A DNA stretch of 64,000 nucleotides from JAVBQL01 sp031549085. GTDB taxonomy: Bacteria; Spirochaetota; GWE2-31-10; MWDO01. Positions within the stretch are counted from its first letter, which is position 1. Each line of letters starts with the position of its first letter. Below, piece after piece: positions 62,164-64,000 of this stretch. The notes below the pieces were generated by a model. It saw nothing but the letters and a program-made list of their open reading frames with translations, had not been told where the DNA came from and ran no database searches. Both the position numbers and the translations under genes were made by a program. The DNA is taken from NCBI GenBank assembly GCA_031549085.1, contig JAVBQL010000018.1:62001-126000 (forward strand). The letters are read 5' to 3'.

Positions 62164-62503
62164 AGATTTAATAGTGCTTATTGTAATAACAATACTCGCT
62201 TACCAAAGTTTTATGTTGTTTATTTTTCTTTTATTCAAGCAAGATGCAGAGAAATCATTTTTAATTACTGTGGGGTTGCCTTTTTGGTCAACACACTTCT
62301 TTTTTGGTTTTTTGAGAATACTTTTACATCCTATTTTTCATAAAATTAGCTGTAATATTTGCAATAAATGTATATTTAATCCGTCACCTGAGAGATGGTC
62401 TAAACAATGCAATCGTGGATTATATACTTCTAAAGATAGCTATAATCCTAGAGCTGCTTTATATCCTATTAAAAAACCTTGTTTTAAAAATAGGGAGTTA
62501 TAA
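62150..62503 (+). CDS. Small membrane protein with cysteine cluster
   Basis: From ATG 62150 (GGAGA upstream) the product has 117 residues: two hydrophobic segments at about 8-28 and 35-58, then a region with CNICNKC and a further Cys (possible metal site) and a basic Arg/Lys-rich end. It overlaps the MazG-like gene by 14 bases. Function unknown; a host-membrane effector is one possibility. Confidence 0.6.
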   Translation: MSEIKDLIVLIVITILAYQSFMLFIFLLFKQDAEKSFLITVGLPFWSTHFFFGFLRILLHPIFHKISCNICNKCIFNPSPERWSKQCNRGLYTSKDSYNPRAALYPIKKPCFKNREL

Positions 62504-62506
62504 AAA

Positions 62507-62629
62507 ATGATATCAAGTGTACTCTGTCTTTTGGGCGGTTTTTTATTATTCATTGGATTTGTAAGGTATAGAAGTTATAAAAACTATATTACAAAGAAAA
62601 AGAAATCACAGAGAAAAGAGGATAGATAA
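62507..62629 (+). CDS. Very small single-span membrane protein, 40 residues
   Basis: ATG 62507 follows GGGAG and opens a 40-residue frame (begins MISSVLCLLGGFLLFIGFV, ends KKKKSQRKEDR). It has one membrane segment and a strongly basic tail, so N-out, C-in is expected. Small membrane proteins like this occur among phage early genes and lysis inhibitors. Reality is supported by the ribosome site and tight packing. Confidence 0.6.
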   Translation: MISSVLCLLGGFLLFIGFVRYRSYKNYITKKKKSQRKEDR

Positions 62630-62659
62630 GACTTTTAGTAAATCTTTAAGGAGCTTTAT

Positions 62660-62938
62660 ATGAATAAATGGAAAACTTATATTCCAAAAGACCAACAACT
62701 TTTTTGCATACAATATACAGGAGATAATCTGGATATAATTGTTAAAGAATTAGTAAAACATGATCTTTACATTGAAAAATCAAGAAATATTGAAGATAGA
62801 AGTTTTAATATACTTGATGGAATCTTAAAACTTCATGTAAACATATCTGATTGGATTATAGAGCATGATTATAACAATTTTGAAGTTATAAATGACAACA
62901 ACTTTAAAGAAAGATATTTAGAGACAAATAAGGAATAG
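62660..62938 (+). CDS. Unknown small protein, 92 residues
   Basis: A protein rich in Ile, Asp and Asn with an alpha/beta pattern. It follows AAGGAG and precedes the YopX-like gene by 17 bases. No recognised domain. Confidence 0.6.
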   Translation: MNKWKTYIPKDQQLFCIQYTGDNLDIIVKELVKHDLYIEKSRNIEDRSFNILDGILKLHVNISDWIIEHDYNNFEVINDNNFKERYLETNKE

Positions 62939-62955
62939 TTAAAGGAGGATGAATA

Positions 62956-63466
62956 ATGGTAAGTGATAGATTGTTAGTTAAAGCTAAGATGTTTAAAAAA
63001 GAAGGTGTGAAGTGTTTTTATTATATAAATGATAAAAGGATACAAGTTCAAGGCTGGCTTACTGGTTATTTAGCCACTCCTAATAAAATAAATGCTATTT
63101 TGCCATCTGAAGACCAAGATGGTTTTGGTCAAGGTACATATCAATACACAATATTAGAAAACACAATTTGTCAATGCAGTGGCAAAAGAGATTTAAATAA
63201 TATTCCTATTTTTACAAATGATAGAATAGAGATAGAGTTTGAGTACGATATTGGCGATTCAGACTTTCCTAAAGATATAACATATGCTGCAACAGGAGTT
63301 GTTATTTTTGATGAAAAAGAACTTTACTTTTAAAGTAAAGTTTGATGATCCCGAGTCTGAAGAAGAGGAGTATATGCCTTTAGCTGAATATTATTTAAGT
63401 TATGCAGATGTTATTGACTGTAAAGTTATAGGCAATATTTTTGATAATACAGAATTACCTGATTAA
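62956..63466 (+). CDS. YopX-like protein with a +1 frameshift
   Basis: The first part matches the YopX family pattern (KAKMFKKEGVKCFYY-like start, GRIQVQGW-like strands here as KRIQVQGWL, then TICQCSGKRDLNNIPIFTND). The typical YopX ending, CKVIGNIFDNTELPD, is found only in the next frame, so the gene crosses from frame to frame at TTT TAA (63328-63333). A +1 slip restores a full protein of about 169 residues. Without it a 125-residue product results. Role of YopX proteins is not known. The break may be recoding, decay or a sequence error. Confidence 0.7.
63328..63333 (+). other. Candidate +1 frameshift site (TTT TAA)
   Basis: TTT then stop TAA, with the tRNA on TTT able to re-pair one base forward on TTT (63329-63331). 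The arrangement resembles the slip at a stop codon in bacterial prfB (CTT TGA). Confidence 0.4.
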
Positions 63467-63496
63467 GAGTTTTAAAAATTACACTGGAGTGAAATA

Positions 63497-64000
63497 ATGG
63501 CAAGCAATAGAGTTTTAGACAGAGCCAAGAATAATAAGTGGGATGAGTTTTATACTCTGCTACATGATATTCATAAGGAGCTTGTAAACTACAAAGATCT
63601 TTTCAAGGATAAGATTATCTATTGTAATTGTGATAATCCCAAGATTTCTAATTTTTGGAAGTATCTATGCAAGACATTTCACTTTTATGGCTTAAAAGAA
63701 CTGGTGTCTACTCACTTTAATGCAGATGGTAATTCCTATGTGTTAAGTTATAATGGGGGCGAGCAAGAAGATAAAGCAAGTTATAAATATCATAAATTGC
63801 AGGGTAGCGGAGATTTTGGAAGTCAGGAGTGTCTTGACTTATTAAAGCGTGCAGATATTGTTCTTACTAATCCACCTTTTAGTCTCTTTAGAGATTTTTT
63901 AGATATCCTATTTGAATATAATAAAAAGTTTCTAATTGTGGGGCATATGAACGCTATAACTTATAAAAAGCTTTTCAAACGCTTTATGAATAATGAACTC
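63497..64000 (+). CDS. EcoRI-type adenine-specific DNA methylase (3' end cut by window)
   Basis: ATG 63497, with GGAG seven bases upstream, opens a frame that runs off the window after 168 codons. It matches the EcoRI methylase pattern: NNKWDEFYTLL, YCNCDNPKISNFWKYL, a region with SQECLDLLK, ADIVLTNPPFSLFRDFLD (NPPF catalytic motif) and FLIVGHMNAITYK. Such enzymes methylate the N6 of adenine in a short site. In a phage it may protect DNA from host restriction. It is a second methylase besides the Dam-type gene at 57941. Confidence 0.85.
   Translation, partial: MASNRVLDRAKNNKWDEFYTLLHDIHKELVNYKDLFKDKIIYCNCDNPKISNFWKYLCKTFHFYGLKELVSTHFNADGNSYVLSYNGGEQEDKASYKYHKLQGSGDFGSQECLDLLKRADIVLTNPPFSLFRDFLDILFEYNKKFLIVGHMNAITYKKLFKRFMNNEL

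Noticed and set aside
1..64000. Recoding of a stop codon
   Set aside because: TAA, TAG and TGA all end well-supported genes and none is read through apart from the candidate slip sites.
1..64000. tRNA genes, CRISPR arrays, integrase or insertion sequences
   Set aside because: Gaps between genes were read on both strands; none shows cloverleaf, spaced repeats or transposase features.

Overview
The window is a continuous piece of a large tailed, double-stranded DNA phage (contractile-tailed, T4-like module order). It is AT-rich and tightly packed. Almost every gene is on the + strand; only two lone genes are on the - strand. Starts are ATG, GTG and TTG, and TAA, TAG and TGA all act as stops, so the standard bacterial code fits. 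A lipoprotein with a C-terminal membrane anchor (unimolecular-spanin layout) and a secreted - strand protein point to a host with two membranes. A spirochaete-type host is possible but cannot be proven from the sequence. Both window ends cut genes, so the genome continues on each side. No rRNA, tRNA, CRISPR array, integrase or insertion sequence was found, and no gene-free stretch exceeds 300 bases.

Layout. (1) 1-5305: DNA and transcription machinery: sliding-clamp-like protein (5'-cut), TOPRIM half of a primase, unknown proteins, a GroES-like co-chaperonin, a clamp loader ATPase and a sigma-like factor. (2) 5401-25423: packaging, head and neck: large terminase, two very large unknown proteins, portal, prohead protease/scaffold, major capsid protein, connector candidates, an M23 peptidase. 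(3) 25426-38438: tail: sheath, two tube-type proteins, tail chaperone with a probable frameshift product, tape measure, tube cap/hub, spike, gp25-like and gp6/J-like wedge. (4) 38453-41363: last baseplate-type gene and a membrane/lysis cassette ending in a u-spanin. (5) 41459-47594: a lone small gene, a 997-residue fibre, an Ig-domain protein and a P-loop protein. (6) 47681-58811: replication: 5' nuclease, SF2 helicase, loader-like protein, DnaB-like helicase, primase zinc domain, family A polymerase, thioredoxin-like protein and a Dam-type methylase interrupted at a run of nine G. (7) 58933-64000: small early-type genes, ThyX, MazG-like protein, YopX-like protein with a frameshift, and an EcoRI-type adenine methylase cut by the window end.

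Regulation. Two recurring promoter-like elements stand out. One (TATAAT-like hexamer, usually 4 nt, then TGTCT) occurs 30-60 bases before eleven genes that open + strand transcription units. The other (conserved AAATCTGTG-type spacer before TATAAT or TATAGT) lies before both - strand genes and two + strand genes. A control region at 53350-53490 holds a 20-bp perfect inverted repeat, a near-consensus sigma-70 promoter and an operator-like inverted repeat.

The most interesting items are the poly-G interrupted methylase, the two promoter families and the two - strand genes that share one, the primase split into distant genes, and two +1 frameshift sites at TTT codons.
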